From Streptomyces aurantiacus (GTDB lineage: Bacteria > Actinomycetota > Actinomycetes > Streptomycetales > Streptomycetaceae): a stretch of DNA of 64,000 nucleotides. Both the position numbers and the translations under genes were made by a program. The notes beneath the pieces are model-generated. The model was not told where the DNA came from. It ran no database searches and worked only from the letters and a program-made list of their open reading frames with translations. Below, piece by piece: positions 9,568 through 18,991 of the stretch. Numbering within the stretch: position 1 is the stretch's first letter; every line of letters begins with the position of its first letter. The DNA lies in the NCBI RefSeq assembly GCF_027107535.1, contig NZ_CP114282.1:248001-312000 (forward strand), in the 5' to 3' direction.

Positions 9568-10032
9568 TCAGTCTGAGATGAGGTCGGAACGCATCGCTTT
9601 GCGAAGTGCGTCGAGTGCCTCGCTGAGGGCTCTTTGGGCTGATGGCCAATCGGGGTCTGCGCCTATGTCGGCCTCGTCGAAGCGGTCTCGCAGGTCCCGG
9701 ACTCGCATGAACGCCAAGTCGGCCATGTAGCCAAGATGTTCCGGGGCGATGATCAGCATCTGATAGCGGAGATGGTAGGCATTGGTGGATCCGAGGATCT
9801 CGCCTGCCCGTTCCATAAGCTCTTCCCGGGGCAAGCCAGTACTGCGTTTCAGGTCTCGGAGGCGGTGCGTGGTGAGTGAGAGCGCTCCGAGGTATTCGGC
9901 ATATAGCTGCTGCTTAACGGCCCGTTCGCGGGCTGAGTTCTCCCGCTGCCACCGTGACCGTTCGGCCAAAAGGGTAGTACTGACGCCCAGGATGGCGCCG
10001 AGCGCAGTGCCTGCGAGAGTCCCCCAGTCCAT
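9568..10032 (-). CDS. Small membrane-anchored helical protein
   Basis: A 154-residue protein starting MDWGTLAGTALGAILGVSTT. Residues 4-20 form one membrane helix; the remainder is charged, helical and predicted cytoplasmic (RWQRENSARERAVKQQLYAE followed by long amphipathic helices). The same plan, an N-terminal glycine-rich helix followed by Trp/Gln-Arg and an alpha-helical body, recurs in several genes at 60-63.5 kb. The frame is open upstream, but the ATG at 10032 places the helix at the N-terminus. Function unknown. Confidence 0.6.
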   Translation of the reverse strand: MDWGTLAGTALGAILGVSTTLLAERSRWQRENSARERAVKQQLYAEYLGALSLTTHRLRDLKRSTGLPREELMERAGEILGSTNAYHLRYQMLIIAPEHLGYMADLAFMRVRDLRDRFDEADIGADPDWPSAQRALSEALDALRKAMRSDLISD

Positions 10033-10330
10033 GGTCCCGATCGTAGGGGCGTGTTGCGGCGGGCTGGAAGAGGATCCAGGGCCCTCTGGTCCTCGATGGT
10101 GCGCTGCGATCCGTCCAGGGGTGGAGATTCCAAGGAAGCCAAGACAGTGGTGCCGCAGCCGGATGGATTCGATGAGAAGGCGACTGCCTTCAATGAGAAC
10201 GGACAGCAACGGTCCGTTCAGGCTCGTACTGCTCGTACCGCGCGTGCAGATGGACGGCTTGAGCTGAGAGACGCTGAGGCAACTGGAGCCCAGGAAACGC
10301 TGGATCTGGAGCGGCGTCGTCTGTCTCGGC

Positions 10331-10345
10331 TATTACGCCGTAATA
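10331..10345. repeat. Palindrome copy 4, TATTACGCCGTAATA
   Basis: Perfect 15-base palindrome with the central C of copy 1. It lies in the gene-free interval 10033-10523 just before the IS630 element; nothing else recognisable is present there. Confidence 0.7.
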
Positions 10346-10523
10346 GATCAGCGCCTGCCGTGCTCGTCGCTGCTTGGGGTGCTGTCGTACGAGGCAGGGC
10401 GTTGCTCGGGCCGTCATCTCGTTGACGCGAGCATGTGGGCGGGCTCCTGCATTGCTTCGGTCTGCTCGACTGCAGGGGCGGTAGGCAGAACTGCTCGCTT
10501 GTCCTGGCCCCTGGATGACGGGC

Positions 10524-11764
10524 TAGTGCTGTGACCGCGTTGGTTCGCCGGGTTGGTGATCGTGGCGGTTGGATGGGCGGTGACGTCCGATCCGATCGTT
10601 GGAGGTGCGGTGGCTGAGCCTGTCCGTGTGCGCAGACTGACCGACCAGGAGGGGCAGAAGCTGCAGCAGATCGTGCGTCGGGGCAGCACCAGTTCGGTGC
10701 GTTACCGGCGGGCGATGATGCTGCTGGCCTCGGCCGGCGGGAACCGGGTGCCGGTGATCGCCCAGCTGGTCCAGGCCGACGAGGACACCGTCCGCGACGT
10801 GATCCACCGCTTCAACGAGATCGGCCTGGCCTGCCTGGACCCTCAGTGGGCGGGAGGCCGTCCCCGCCGACTCAGCCCTGACGACGAGGACTTCGTCGTG
10901 GCGACGGCCACCACCCGCCCGACCAAGCTCGGTCAGCCCTTCACCCGCTGGTCACTGCGCAAACTCGTCGGCTACCTGCGGAAAATCCACGGTCGGGTCA
11001 TCCGGATCGGCCGCGAGACCTTACGCGGCCTGCTCGCCCGACGCGGTGTCACCTTCCAGCGCACCAAGACGTGGAAGGAGTCCCCCGACCCGGACCGCGA
11101 GACGAAGCTGGACCGGATCGAAGAGGTCCTCGACCGATTCCCAGACCGGGTCTTCGCCTTCGACGAATTCGGCCCGCTCGGGATCCGGCCCACCGCGGGC
11201 TCGGGCTGGGCAGAACGCAAACGCCCCGACCGGCTGCCCGCCACCTACCACCGCACCCACGGAGTCCGCTACTTCCACGGCTGCTACTCGGTCGGCGACG
11301 ACACCCTGTGGGGCGTCAACCACCGCAAGAAGGGCGCCGCGAACACGCTGGCCGCGCTGAAATCGATCCGCGCCGCCCGGCCCGACGGCGCCCCCATCTA
11401 CGTGATCCTGGACAACCTGTCCGCCCACAAGGGCACCGACATCCGCCGCTGGGCCAGGAAACACAAGGTCGAACTGTGCTTCACCCCGACCTACGCCTCG
11501 TGGGCCAACCCGATCGAGGCCCACTTCGGACCGCTGAGGCAGTTCACCATCGCCAACTCCCACCACCCCAACCACACCGTCCAGACCCGCGCCCTGCACG
11601 CCTACCTGCGCTGGCGCAACGCCAACGCCCGCCACCGCGACGTCCTGACCGCCGAACGTAAGGAACGCGCCCGCATCCGCAGCGAGAAGAACATCCGCTG
11701 GGGCGGACGCCCCCTCGCCGCTGCGGCCTGAACGACCCGGCGAACCAATGCGGTCAGAGCACTA
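10524..11764 (+). mobile_element. IS630-family insertion sequence, apparently intact
   Basis: Near-perfect terminal inverted repeats bound the element: GTGCTGTGACCGCGTTGGTT at 10526 and, on the minus strand from 11762, GTGCTCTGACCGCATTGGTT; both continue with CGCCGGGT. Each end is flanked by TA, the target dinucleotide duplicated by IS630/mariner transposases (10524-10525 and 11763-11764). One full-length transposase gene fills it. Confidence 0.88.
10610..11731 (+). CDS. IS630-family transposase
   Basis: A 373-residue enzyme. An N-terminal helix-turn-helix (VPVIAQLVQADEDTVRDVIH) precedes a DDE domain with FAFDEFGPLG (first Asp), YVILDNLSAHKG (second Asp) and NPIEAHFGPLRQF (catalytic Glu). 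GTG 10610 is chosen because GGAGG lies at 10601-10605. No frame break is visible, so the transposase may be active. It sits between the two partition loci. Confidence 0.93.
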   Translation: MAEPVRVRRLTDQEGQKLQQIVRRGSTSSVRYRRAMMLLASAGGNRVPVIAQLVQADEDTVRDVIHRFNEIGLACLDPQWAGGRPRRLSPDDEDFVVATATTRPTKLGQPFTRWSLRKLVGYLRKIHGRVIRIGRETLRGLLARRGVTFQRTKTWKESPDPDRETKLDRIEEVLDRFPDRVFAFDEFGPLGIRPTAGSGWAERKRPDRLPATYHRTHGVRYFHGCYSVGDDTLWGVNHRKKGAANTLAALKSIRAARPDGAPIYVILDNLSAHKGTDIRRWARKHKVELCFTPTYASWANPIEAHFGPLRQFTIANSHHPNHTVQTRALHAYLRWRNANARHRDVLTAERKERARIRSEKNIRWGGRPLAAAA

Positions 11765-11943
11765 GCGAACTAGGTGTGATGCCAGCAGTCGTGCTAGCTC
11801 ACACGCTAGGCGCCGTGCCTGCCCTCGCTGTGTGCGGTGCAGACCGGGCTGCGGCCGTCCAGGTGAATTGCGGCACCAGCGATGCGTTGCTGTGGTGTTG
11901 CTGCCTGGCCGGCGAATGATCTATCCCTACGTTCGATCATCAC

Positions 11944-12954
11944 ATGATGTCCAGAATGGGACAGGAAGTGATGTCCGTGCGCTTGGACCCTGCGGGGCTC
12001 GACGTCGTCGATCTCTCCGAAGTGAAAGCCGCCCTCCGTCGCCGGGCCCAGTTGATGAGAGAAGGTCTGTTTCCCCGGAAGGTCCTTGTCGTGGTCAACG
12101 GCAAGGGCGGCGTCGGGAAGAGCAGCCTTTCCACTGCGCTGGCCGCCGCTCTCGCGAAGACCAGAGCCCGCGTTCTGCTCATCGAGATGGACGAGCAGGG
12201 AAACCACAGCGAGGACCTCGGCACCAACGGCACCGAGCTCGCTGATGATGGCATGGCACAGGCCGCTGCCATCCTCGACGGCAAGCCTCTCACCCCGACC
12301 GGTGAGGCCCGCCCCGGCCTGTACGTCGTCCCCGGCGGCAGCGCCCTGGAAGACGTGGTCGAGGAGCTGTATTGCCAAAGGCGCATTGCGGCCCACAGCG
12401 ACGATCCAGAAGACCAGCTCGCCTGGATGGGCCTGTACGCCGCTGCCATCGACGCGGTGCGCGACGACTACGACGTGATCATTCTTGACGTCGCCCCCGG
12501 CTGCGAGCCCCTGCAGCTCCAGGCCCTCGTCGCCGGGGAAATGGTCCTTATCCCCTCGAAGAGCGACCCCTCCTCCCGGAAGGGCCTGCGCACCGTCGCC
12601 CGTCGCTTCGCCCAGGCCCGGGCTCTCACTCCGGTCCTACGCCTGCTGGGCGTCGTCGTCTTTGCCACCAACTCCTCTGCCACCAAGGTGCAGGCGAACA
12701 TCAAGGACCAGCTGGCCGACGACCTCAACGGCGCGGCACCCGTGCTGGAGCAGACGATCCGTCACGTCGAATCCGCCGCAGTCGCCTGCCGCACGCAGGG
12801 CCGCCTTCCCCAGGAGATGGCCACAGACCCCAATCTCGATCCCGCCCTGCGGCGCTCCGTCAAAGCTCTGGCCGGCGACTACCGCTCCCTGGCCATGGAA
12901 GTGCTCCAGACCAAGGCACAGCTCGACTACGCCGATGAGGAGGAAGCAGCATGA
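11944..12954 (+). CDS. Second ParA-family ATPase
   Basis: A 336-residue ParA-like ATPase with NGKGGVGKSS (deviant Walker A, about residues 52-61), VLLIEMDEQGNHSEDLG (A' motif) and VIILDVAPGCEPLQ (Walker B). It is distinct from the 4.3-5.6 kb ParA, lacks that extension and pairs with an unrelated downstream gene. Several starts are possible; AGGA precedes the ATG at 11971 (MSVRLDP), which may be the true one. The stop overlaps the next gene by four bases. It probably segregates a plasmid or positions another cargo. Confidence 0.88.
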   Translation: MMSRMGQEVMSVRLDPAGLDVVDLSEVKAALRRRAQLMREGLFPRKVLVVVNGKGGVGKSSLSTALAAALAKTRARVLLIEMDEQGNHSEDLGTNGTELADDGMAQAAAILDGKPLTPTGEARPGLYVVPGGSALEDVVEELYCQRRIAAHSDDPEDQLAWMGLYAAAIDAVRDDYDVIILDVAPGCEPLQLQALVAGEMVLIPSKSDPSSRKGLRTVARRFAQARALTPVLRLLGVVVFATNSSATKVQANIKDQLADDLNGAAPVLEQTIRHVESAAVACRTQGRLPQEMATDPNLDPALRRSVKALAGDYRSLAMEVLQTKAQLDYADEEEAA

Positions 12955-13748
12955 AGAAGAACCAGACGGCCCCCGACACGAAGGACGCGAAGCGGGGCGG
13001 GCTGCCCGCCGATGGCGCCCTGGATGCATTCGCCGTCGACAGCGATGCCGTGCAGGCCGCTTTCACTCCCCGCAGACGCCGGACCCCGCCGCCCGCTCCA
13101 GCGGAAGGAACCAGTACTTCGCCGACTGCGGGGGAGGGGACCGCCACCCGGCTGCAGCCGTTCGTCGGCTCTGCTGGCTCATCGGCTCCGGGGGAGGACT
13201 CGCCGGAGCCGAACACCGCACCGGTCCACACAGCACGGTCGTCGGCACCGACAGCAACGGCAGTACGGCCCGTCGCCCCGAACATTCAGATCACCGCGCC
13301 GTCTGTTGACTCTGCCAGCGAGCCGACCCAGTGCACAGTCATGGTGGAGAGCCAGGTCCGGAAACGCTTCACGCACTACCAGACCGCAGTGAAGCTGGAG
13401 ACGGGGAGCGAACCCACCAACGCGGTCGTTGTCCGCCGGGCTTTCCTGCACGTCAAAAAGAACAACTCGTGGAACATCCTTCGGGAGCGAGCGCGCCACC
13501 GGCAGCATCCCGTGACGGAAGAGGACAACGACCCAGACGGTCTCTTCGGGGATGTACCGGCCCGCCGCGTAGACCGGGGATCCGTCAAGAACAGCACCCA
13601 GCAGAGCTTCCGCCCCTCGCGGCAGGAGCTCGCCGTCTACGACGCCTTCGCCGCGGCCCATGGCTTCGACAACCGCAGCGACTTTCTCGACGCGGTCCTC
13701 GACGCCTTTCTGCCCGACCTCCCCACCAGCCGGCGCTCCACCCGCTGA
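12951..13748 (+). CDS. ParA-partner protein, probable centromere-binding adaptor
   Basis: A 265-residue protein coupled to the upstream parA by an ATGA overlap. Residues 1-120 are low complexity, rich in Pro, Ala, Ser and Thr and probably disordered. Residues about 128-165 (TVMVESQVRKRFTHYQTAVK) and the C-terminus (SFRPSRQELAVYDAFAAAHG) look like two small ribbon-helix-helix or helical DNA-binding units. It lacks a ParB domain. By position it should be the second component of a small par system; the palindrome 210 bases downstream is a candidate site. Confidence 0.6.
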   Translation: MKKNQTAPDTKDAKRGGLPADGALDAFAVDSDAVQAAFTPRRRRTPPPAPAEGTSTSPTAGEGTATRLQPFVGSAGSSAPGEDSPEPNTAPVHTARSSAPTATAVRPVAPNIQITAPSVDSASEPTQCTVMVESQVRKRFTHYQTAVKLETGSEPTNAVVVRRAFLHVKKNNSWNILRERARHRQHPVTEEDNDPDGLFGDVPARRVDRGSVKNSTQQSFRPSRQELAVYDAFAAAHGFDNRSDFLDAVLDAFLPDLPTSRRSTR

Positions 13749-13958
13749 CGCCACCCACTCGCCAATGCCAGCCACCCGCTCGCCGGCCTCGGCGGCCAGG
13801 TTCGAAGACAGAGGCGAACCGCACCTCACACCCATTCCGCACCTGCCGCCCCTGAAATCGGTCAGCATCCCTGCCTGCCCGAGGACGCCGGAGGGGGCGG
13901 CACTGCGTTGCACGCGAGGACGCCCACGAGTCAGCAGGGCGAACGAAGCCCGCCGGGC

Positions 13959-13973
13959 TATTACGGCGTAATA
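13959..13973. repeat. Palindrome copy 5, TATTACGGCGTAATA
   Basis: Perfect 15-base core, extended to GGCTATTACGGCGTAATAGCC, 210 bases after the second partition operon. Fifth and last copy seen in the window. Confidence 0.7.
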
Positions 13974-14813
13974 GCCGGAGCTGCCGACAACAACGCCCCG
14001 GCTGCGTACACCACGGACCCCACGGCCTCCGAGAGGATCACAACCAGCCCGGGCCCACGTGAATCCTGGACATGCGTCCTTCCTTCGATCCTGCCTCGGC
14101 CCTAGGCTCGTGGCGGCGGCCCGTATGGGCGTCGAGCCGCTGGTGCCACTGAGGAACGCCGTGGACGTGCCATCACTGATCCTCCTCGGAGCGGTGGGAT
14201 GCACTACGCGGCCTCCTAGAAACCTACAACCGGTTCCGGGAATGGCAGACGGACCGCAGGACAAGAAGGTGAACAGCCCCGGTTCGCGGAGTACTTCGAT
14301 CCCGTCGCAGCCTTGTGCACAGTGCGATGAGCGCCAGTGCCGCCGTGTTCTTCGGACCACCGGCCAGATCAGCGATGCGTACGCACCCAACGTCGTCGGC
14401 ACTTCGTCGTGGGTGATCCTTACGCAACTGGGCCGTGTTCAGGCAGTGAGCGATGCCATCACCGTTACGCCCCAGCCGGGGACGAGTACCCGGGGGGCCA
14501 CCGGCCGAGGATTCCCCGCAACCTGTTCCGCCCGCTCCAATGCCGACGCTGCCGGACGCCACGACCGCGCCTCAGAGGCCATCCGTCACCACCGGCAGTC
14601 CCACACACGCACCCTCGATCCTGGCCTCGACCTCGGCATCCGCGATGAGCCCCGCACCGACGCTCTGAACACCAACCTCCCGCCGAACAGCGCAGCCACC
14701 GGGCCACAGCCGAACGGCCAGCCTGTGCACGGGAACCGGCGGGGGAGTGGTGGCAGCCAACAATCGGCGCCGCTTCCCCACAGCCCAGCCGTCAGCGAGG
14801 AGGGAACAGCACG
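13974..14813. other. Gene-poor region with Pro/Ser/Thr-rich coding traces
   Basis: No gene can be supported firmly. Between about 14450 and 14670 a plus frame encodes a Pro/Thr/Ser-rich stretch (PQPVPPAPMPTLPDATTAPQ) ending at a stop, then another frame continues in the same style to 14817. It reads like the disordered end of a decayed protein. The remainder shows nothing recognisable. Confidence 0.35.
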
Positions 14814-15689
14814 ATGACACAGCCCTTTGTCAGTCGGCGTATCGCCTCCGCAGCCGTGGGCGCCAACCGCTCAGGCAGTCGCCGTTCAGCCGCAGCGCAG
14901 CAGCGCCAACTTCCCGTTGGATATCGGCTGATGGCCTTGCTTTTTGGGCATCCATAACACGCTCGGTCGGACGACGACAGGATCACTGTCCTTCGCCGCA
15001 TACGTCACCTCAGGTTCAGCCTGACGAGCAACGACTCGACCTCGCGCAACGCGGCGTAGCTTGGCGCCCGTGCCAGCAGCAGCACGGCGCGGCACGTCAG
15101 CAGTACGAGGAAGTCACTGATGAAGAACCGCGTCCCGCACCGCGCTCTGATCAGCACGTCAAAGGGCACCTGCTGAGTGAGGACCGCCAAGAGTACGAGC
15201 GGATCCTCGACGAGGCGCTGCGCCCCGCACCACACCGTCCGGAACTCGCCGCTGTCGGTCAGCGGCTCAACCCCGAGCAGCTGCGCACGATGGCGCTCAA
15301 CGCCACCACGATCATCACGGCGGCCGCGGCGACCGAGTACCAGCACTACGTGAAGGTCCGCGAGGAACTGCGCCAGCCGGCGCCGTCCACCCCTCCCGTC
15401 CGGTGTGAAGTCGGTTCCATGAAGCCGGACGTAACTGGCCTAGGAAAAGGCCGCCGAGACCGCCAGGGCAAGTGCCGCTGCGGTCGTCGCCGTCTTCACC
15501 GGCACGGCCGCAGCGATCCTTCTGCTCGTCGGCTACGTGCTGCGGGGTACCGCAACTCGGCTACCACCCCCGGGCTTCAACAATGCCGACGGCGACGTCG
15601 GCAGCTCGCCAGCGGGCCTCCGCTCCAGTCTCTCCAGTTCGGACTTCAGCAGCCCAGACGTCGGGGGACTGGGGCACACTCCCGAGTAG
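14814..15689 (+). pseudogene. Broken membrane-anchored protein gene
   Basis: GAGGAGGGA sits ahead of the ATG at 14814, which opens only 47 codons before a stop at 14957. A second frame from about 15060 to 15440 is coding-like and helical (RQEYERILDEALRPAPHR, LNPEQLRTMALNATTIITAA). From 15444 the first frame resumes with a clear membrane helix (AAAVVAVFTGTAAAILLLVG) and a Ser/Gly-rich tail ending at 15689. I read these as one gene carrying at least two frame changes. Family not recognised. Confidence 0.4.
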
Positions 15690-16754
15690 CGGTCCGCCGA
15701 AGGAGTTCCGCCACGCGGTTCGCGTACTGGACTGATCACCGGAGGAATGCGATCCCGAATCGCAGCTTCCTGATGCACATCTACATACAAAACGGCACAA
15801 AAGGCTCGAAGCGGCCGAAAATGCGAATGCCAGAAAGGCCCCTAGAACGCTCGAACTCGCGGGTTCCGGTATGAGGAGGCGCTTGGCTGCGCGGCAAGCC
15901 GTCAGACGCCCTCTCAGGCGATTCGGAGAAGCCAAAAGGACCTCGACTCACCCATTCGAGTCAGCAAATACACGCAGAGTGCATATCAGTTGGCGTCGGG
16001 CCATGCCCCGGACCTCGGACTGGTATGGCTGACCGAGCTGCTCTGGGGCCAGTTCGCGGTTCTCCTGCCTGAGCGGCAGCAGTACCACACGGACACCCAC
16101 TGGGCTGCCATCTCCACGCATCAGCGACCGGATCGCCAAATATGTTGCAGCTCCCGCGGTTCGGCTTCGCCGACCAGGCGATCGCCGACATGTCCTGCTC
16201 GGCCACCACGATTCACTACCGTCGCGACAGGCGGATCAGGCTCGGCACCTACGTCGTACCCAAGACGATCGCGCTGAAGTCCACGACCGGATCGTCGGCC
16301 TTGCTCTCGATCAGATGGCGCTCGATCAACGTCGAAGTCGATACCAAACTCGCCAAGCCTGACCCGGCCGGCAACCGGCCGCTGCGGGCCCGGTGTCCGG
16401 AACGGCCATAGCGTCACGATGACATACAGTGCGGCGGCCGTGGCGGCGGGGTGGTCGGGGCAGGCCCGTGAACTGGTGCTCGTGTGGTGGAGCGGGAACA
16501 TTGCGGATGCCTGCTGCCGGGCCCTCTCGGCGTACGGCCGATTTGCCAGTAGGAGTACTCAAGACGAATGTCTGACGCTGCCGCAGCGAGAACGGGTGGA
16601 GCGTGACATCGATGGAGCGAACGGCGTATCCGCGATTCAAGCGGCTCTGCCTCACGCGGCTGATGTAAGTGGAAGGCCACGCTCTGCCCGACGGGTGCGG
16701 CCCCGGGCAGAGGAGGCCCCGCTCTCTCTGGGGCGCCGGGCACGCCCCGGTCCG
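15690..16754. other. About 1 kb with no supported gene
   Basis: Several open frames exist on both strands but none combines a start, a ribosome site and a recognisable sequence. It is probably decayed DNA separating the partition zone from the redox genes. Confidence 0.4.
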
Positions 16755-17759
16755 TCAGACGTCCGCCCCGGCCGCCCGCACGATGATCTTGCCCTGGTTC
16801 TCGCCCCGCAGCATCCCCAGGAACCCGTCCACGATGCTGCCGAAGCCGTCGACGACGGTCTCATCAAGTGTGACACGTCCACTCTGTAGATGCGGTACGA
16901 CGAACTCGTACAACTCCTCCTGCAGGTCACGGTAGTTGCGGACCAGGAAGCCTTCCATGCGCAGGCTCTTCTCGACAATGTCGGAAAGGTTGCGCAGGGC
17001 GTAGGGCGTGCCGGTGCTGTTGTACTGGGCGATCGTGCCGATCCGCACGATCCGTCCGTACTCACGCAGCGAGGAAATCGCCGCTTCGAGGTGCTCGCCG
17101 CCGACATTGTCCACGTAGAGGTCGATCCCGTCGGGCGCCGCCTTGGCGAGCAGCTCGGCCACCGGGCCCGAATGGTAGTCGAAGGACTCGTCGTAGCCGA
17201 CGTGTTCGGTCAGGTAGGCGGCCTTCGCTGTCCGGCCCGCGCTGCCGACCAGTCGTCCCGCGCCCATCAGCCGGGCGAGCCGCCCGGTGGCCGTGCCCAC
17301 ACCGCCAGCTGCCGCCGAGACGAACACGTCCTGCCCCTCGCGGAGTTCGGCGATGCGGGTGAGACCGATGTAGGCGGTCAGGCCGGTGCCGCCGAGGATG
17401 CTCAGGTGCGCGGAGAGCGGCACACCGTCGAAGCGCGGGACGACACGCGCCTCTTCGGGGGTGACGACGGTGTGGGTGCGCCAGCCCAGCCGGTGGAAGA
17501 CGATCTCGCCCTCGCGGAGCGCCGGATCGCGGGAGTCCACGACCCGGCCGATGGTACGGCCCTCCAGGGGCGCGTTCAGCGCGAAGTCCCCGTCCATCAT
17601 TTCGCGGTGGTAGGGGTCCACCGACCAGTACAGGTTCTCCACCAGCACCGCTCCAGGGCCGGGTTCCGGCATCGCGGACTCGACGAAGGCGAAGTGGCCG
17701 GAAGTGGGGAAGCCATGGGGGCGGGCGGTCTGGTGCACGGTGAGCGCGGTCTCGGTCAT
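16755..17759 (-). CDS. NADP-dependent medium-chain reductase (CurA/YfmJ-like)
   Basis: A 334-residue zinc-free medium-chain dehydrogenase. The N-terminal GroES-like half contains VENLYWSVDPYHREMMDG; the nucleotide-binding half has FVSAAAGGVGTATGRLARL (the GxGxxG-type AAxGGVG motif) and later IDLYVDNVGGEHLEAAI and VRIGTIAQYN, all hallmarks of the enal/curcumin reductase group that reduces alkenal or enone double bonds with NADPH. The start at 17759 gives the usual length; longer in-frame starts exist. It is transcribed away from a LysR gene 100 bases off, which probably controls it. Confidence 0.9.
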   Translation of the reverse strand: MTETALTVHQTARPHGFPTSGHFAFVESAMPEPGPGAVLVENLYWSVDPYHREMMDGDFALNAPLEGRTIGRVVDSRDPALREGEIVFHRLGWRTHTVVTPEEARVVPRFDGVPLSAHLSILGGTGLTAYIGLTRIAELREGQDVFVSAAAGGVGTATGRLARLMGAGRLVGSAGRTAKAAYLTEHVGYDESFDYHSGPVAELLAKAAPDGIDLYVDNVGGEHLEAAISSLREYGRIVRIGTIAQYNSTGTPYALRNLSDIVEKSLRMEGFLVRNYRDLQEELYEFVVPHLQSGRVTLDETVVDGFGSIVDGFLGMLRGENQGKIIVRAAGADV

Positions 17760-17825
17760 GACCGTGACCGTACGGAGGAATGCGGAGGCCGGGGAGAGGG
17801 TTGCGCTCATGGAACGGCCCGATCC

Positions 17826-17840
17826 ATGAAGGGCCCTCAT
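17826..17840. promoter_or_regulatory. LysR-type box in divergent promoter region
   Basis: ATGAAGGGCCCTCAT is a near-perfect dyad with the T-N11-A form bound by LysR regulators. It lies between the divergent reductase and LysR genes, 20 bases before the regulator's start. Confidence 0.5.
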
Positions 17841-17860
17841 AGAAGCAGGTAGAACCCCCT

Positions 17861-18775
17861 ATGGCAGCGACAGCCCCCGTAGCCCCCGCGCTCAAAGCGG
17901 CTGCGGCCACCGACCTCGCCCCGCACGAGCTCCGCATCCTCGCGGCTGTCGACCGCGAGCGCGGGTTCTCGGCGGCCGCCAAGGCCCTCGGGCTGACCCA
18001 GTCCGCAGTCTCGCACTCCATACGCGGGACGGAACGCAAGGTCGGAGCGGTCCTCTTCGAGCGGGGCCGCAAGGGCGCGACGCCCACCGCGGCCGGCGCC
18101 ACCGCGGCCGCCCACGCCCGCCGGATCCTGCGGCTCCTGGACACCCTGGCCGCAGAAGCCCGCGGCGCCGAGCGGGGCACGGTCGCCGGCCCGCTGCGCA
18201 TCGCCGCCTTTCGTAGCGCCGCCCTCTACCTGCTCCCGCCCGTCCTGGAGCGCCTCAGCGCCCGCCACCCCGGCATCGAACCGGAGGTACGTGTCGTCCG
18301 CGAGCTGGGCGCGGGCACCGCCGGCGAGGTCGCCGAGGGGCGCGCGGACGTGGGTATCGCAACGATCGGCGCCACCTCGGCCCTGCCCGCTGGGCTCATC
18401 GGCGACATACTCATCAAGGAGCCCTACTCGCTGGTGCACCCGGCCGGCCACCCCGCCCCGCGCTCCCTGCCGCTGGTGGACTGGCACGAGAACTGCGGCT
18501 CCTACACCCGCCAGTGGTGGGCCGTGCAGGACTGGATTCCGAAGGCTACCGTCCTGACCGAGGACGACGGCGCGGTGCTCTCCATGGTGAGCAGAGGTCT
18601 CGGCATGGCGATCATGCCCGCGCTCTCGCTGAACGAAGCACCCGACGGCATTGAGATCACCGACCTCGGACCCGAGCGTCCGACCCGTTCCGTGGGCTAC
18701 ATCACCACCCCGGAGCTGGCCTCCAGCGTCTCCGTCCGCGCCCTGATCCGCGAGCTCAGAGCGACCCGCCAGTGA
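17861..18775 (+). CDS. LysR-family transcriptional regulator
   Basis: A 304-residue LysR protein. Residues 20-75 carry the winged helix-turn-helix (LRILAAVDRERGFSAAAKAL, then LTQSAVSHSIRGTERKVG and LFERGRKGATPT), followed by a linker helix and a periplasmic-binding-like effector domain (GPLRIAAFRSAALYLLPPVL and onward). The ATG directly follows the divergent promoter region shared with the reductase gene, the usual arrangement for autoregulation and activation of the neighbour. Confidence 0.93.
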   Translation: MAATAPVAPALKAAAATDLAPHELRILAAVDRERGFSAAAKALGLTQSAVSHSIRGTERKVGAVLFERGRKGATPTAAGATAAAHARRILRLLDTLAAEARGAERGTVAGPLRIAAFRSAALYLLPPVLERLSARHPGIEPEVRVVRELGAGTAGEVAEGRADVGIATIGATSALPAGLIGDILIKEPYSLVHPAGHPAPRSLPLVDWHENCGSYTRQWWAVQDWIPKATVLTEDDGAVLSMVSRGLGMAIMPALSLNEAPDGIEITDLGPERPTRSVGYITTPELASSVSVRALIRELRATRQ

Positions 18776-18991
18776 ATGTGCGAGGGTCGAGTATGAGCGG
18801 AGCAGAGAGTGTAGTTTGATGTCAGGCCAGCCGTCCCCTCCCTTCGCTCCAGCTGTCCCGGCGTTGGGGACCATCGGTACAGCCGCTGGGTTAAGCACTT
18901 GATCTTGGTCGTTTAGCACACATGATCGGCCTTTCGGAGGTATTCGGCGGAAGATCCACGGTCGCTCACAGCGGCTGGTTACGTCCGCAAT

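Noticed and set aside
13179..14402. Minus-strand open frame of about 400 codons opposite the second partition operon
   Set aside because: It is the antisense of a clearly coding gene, has no domain and spans a palindrome and gene-poor DNA.
14059..14817. 250-codon plus frame
   Set aside because: No domain, irregular composition and mixed with another Pro-rich frame; treated as decayed DNA.
16121..16655. Overlapping minus frames of 110-126 codons
   Set aside because: No ribosome site or recognisable sequence; competing frames of equal length on both strands.
18866..18899. GGGG...TTAAGC stretch as a Tn3 terminal repeat
   Set aside because: Start and end fit the family, but no inverted partner was found, so it is not listed as an element end.
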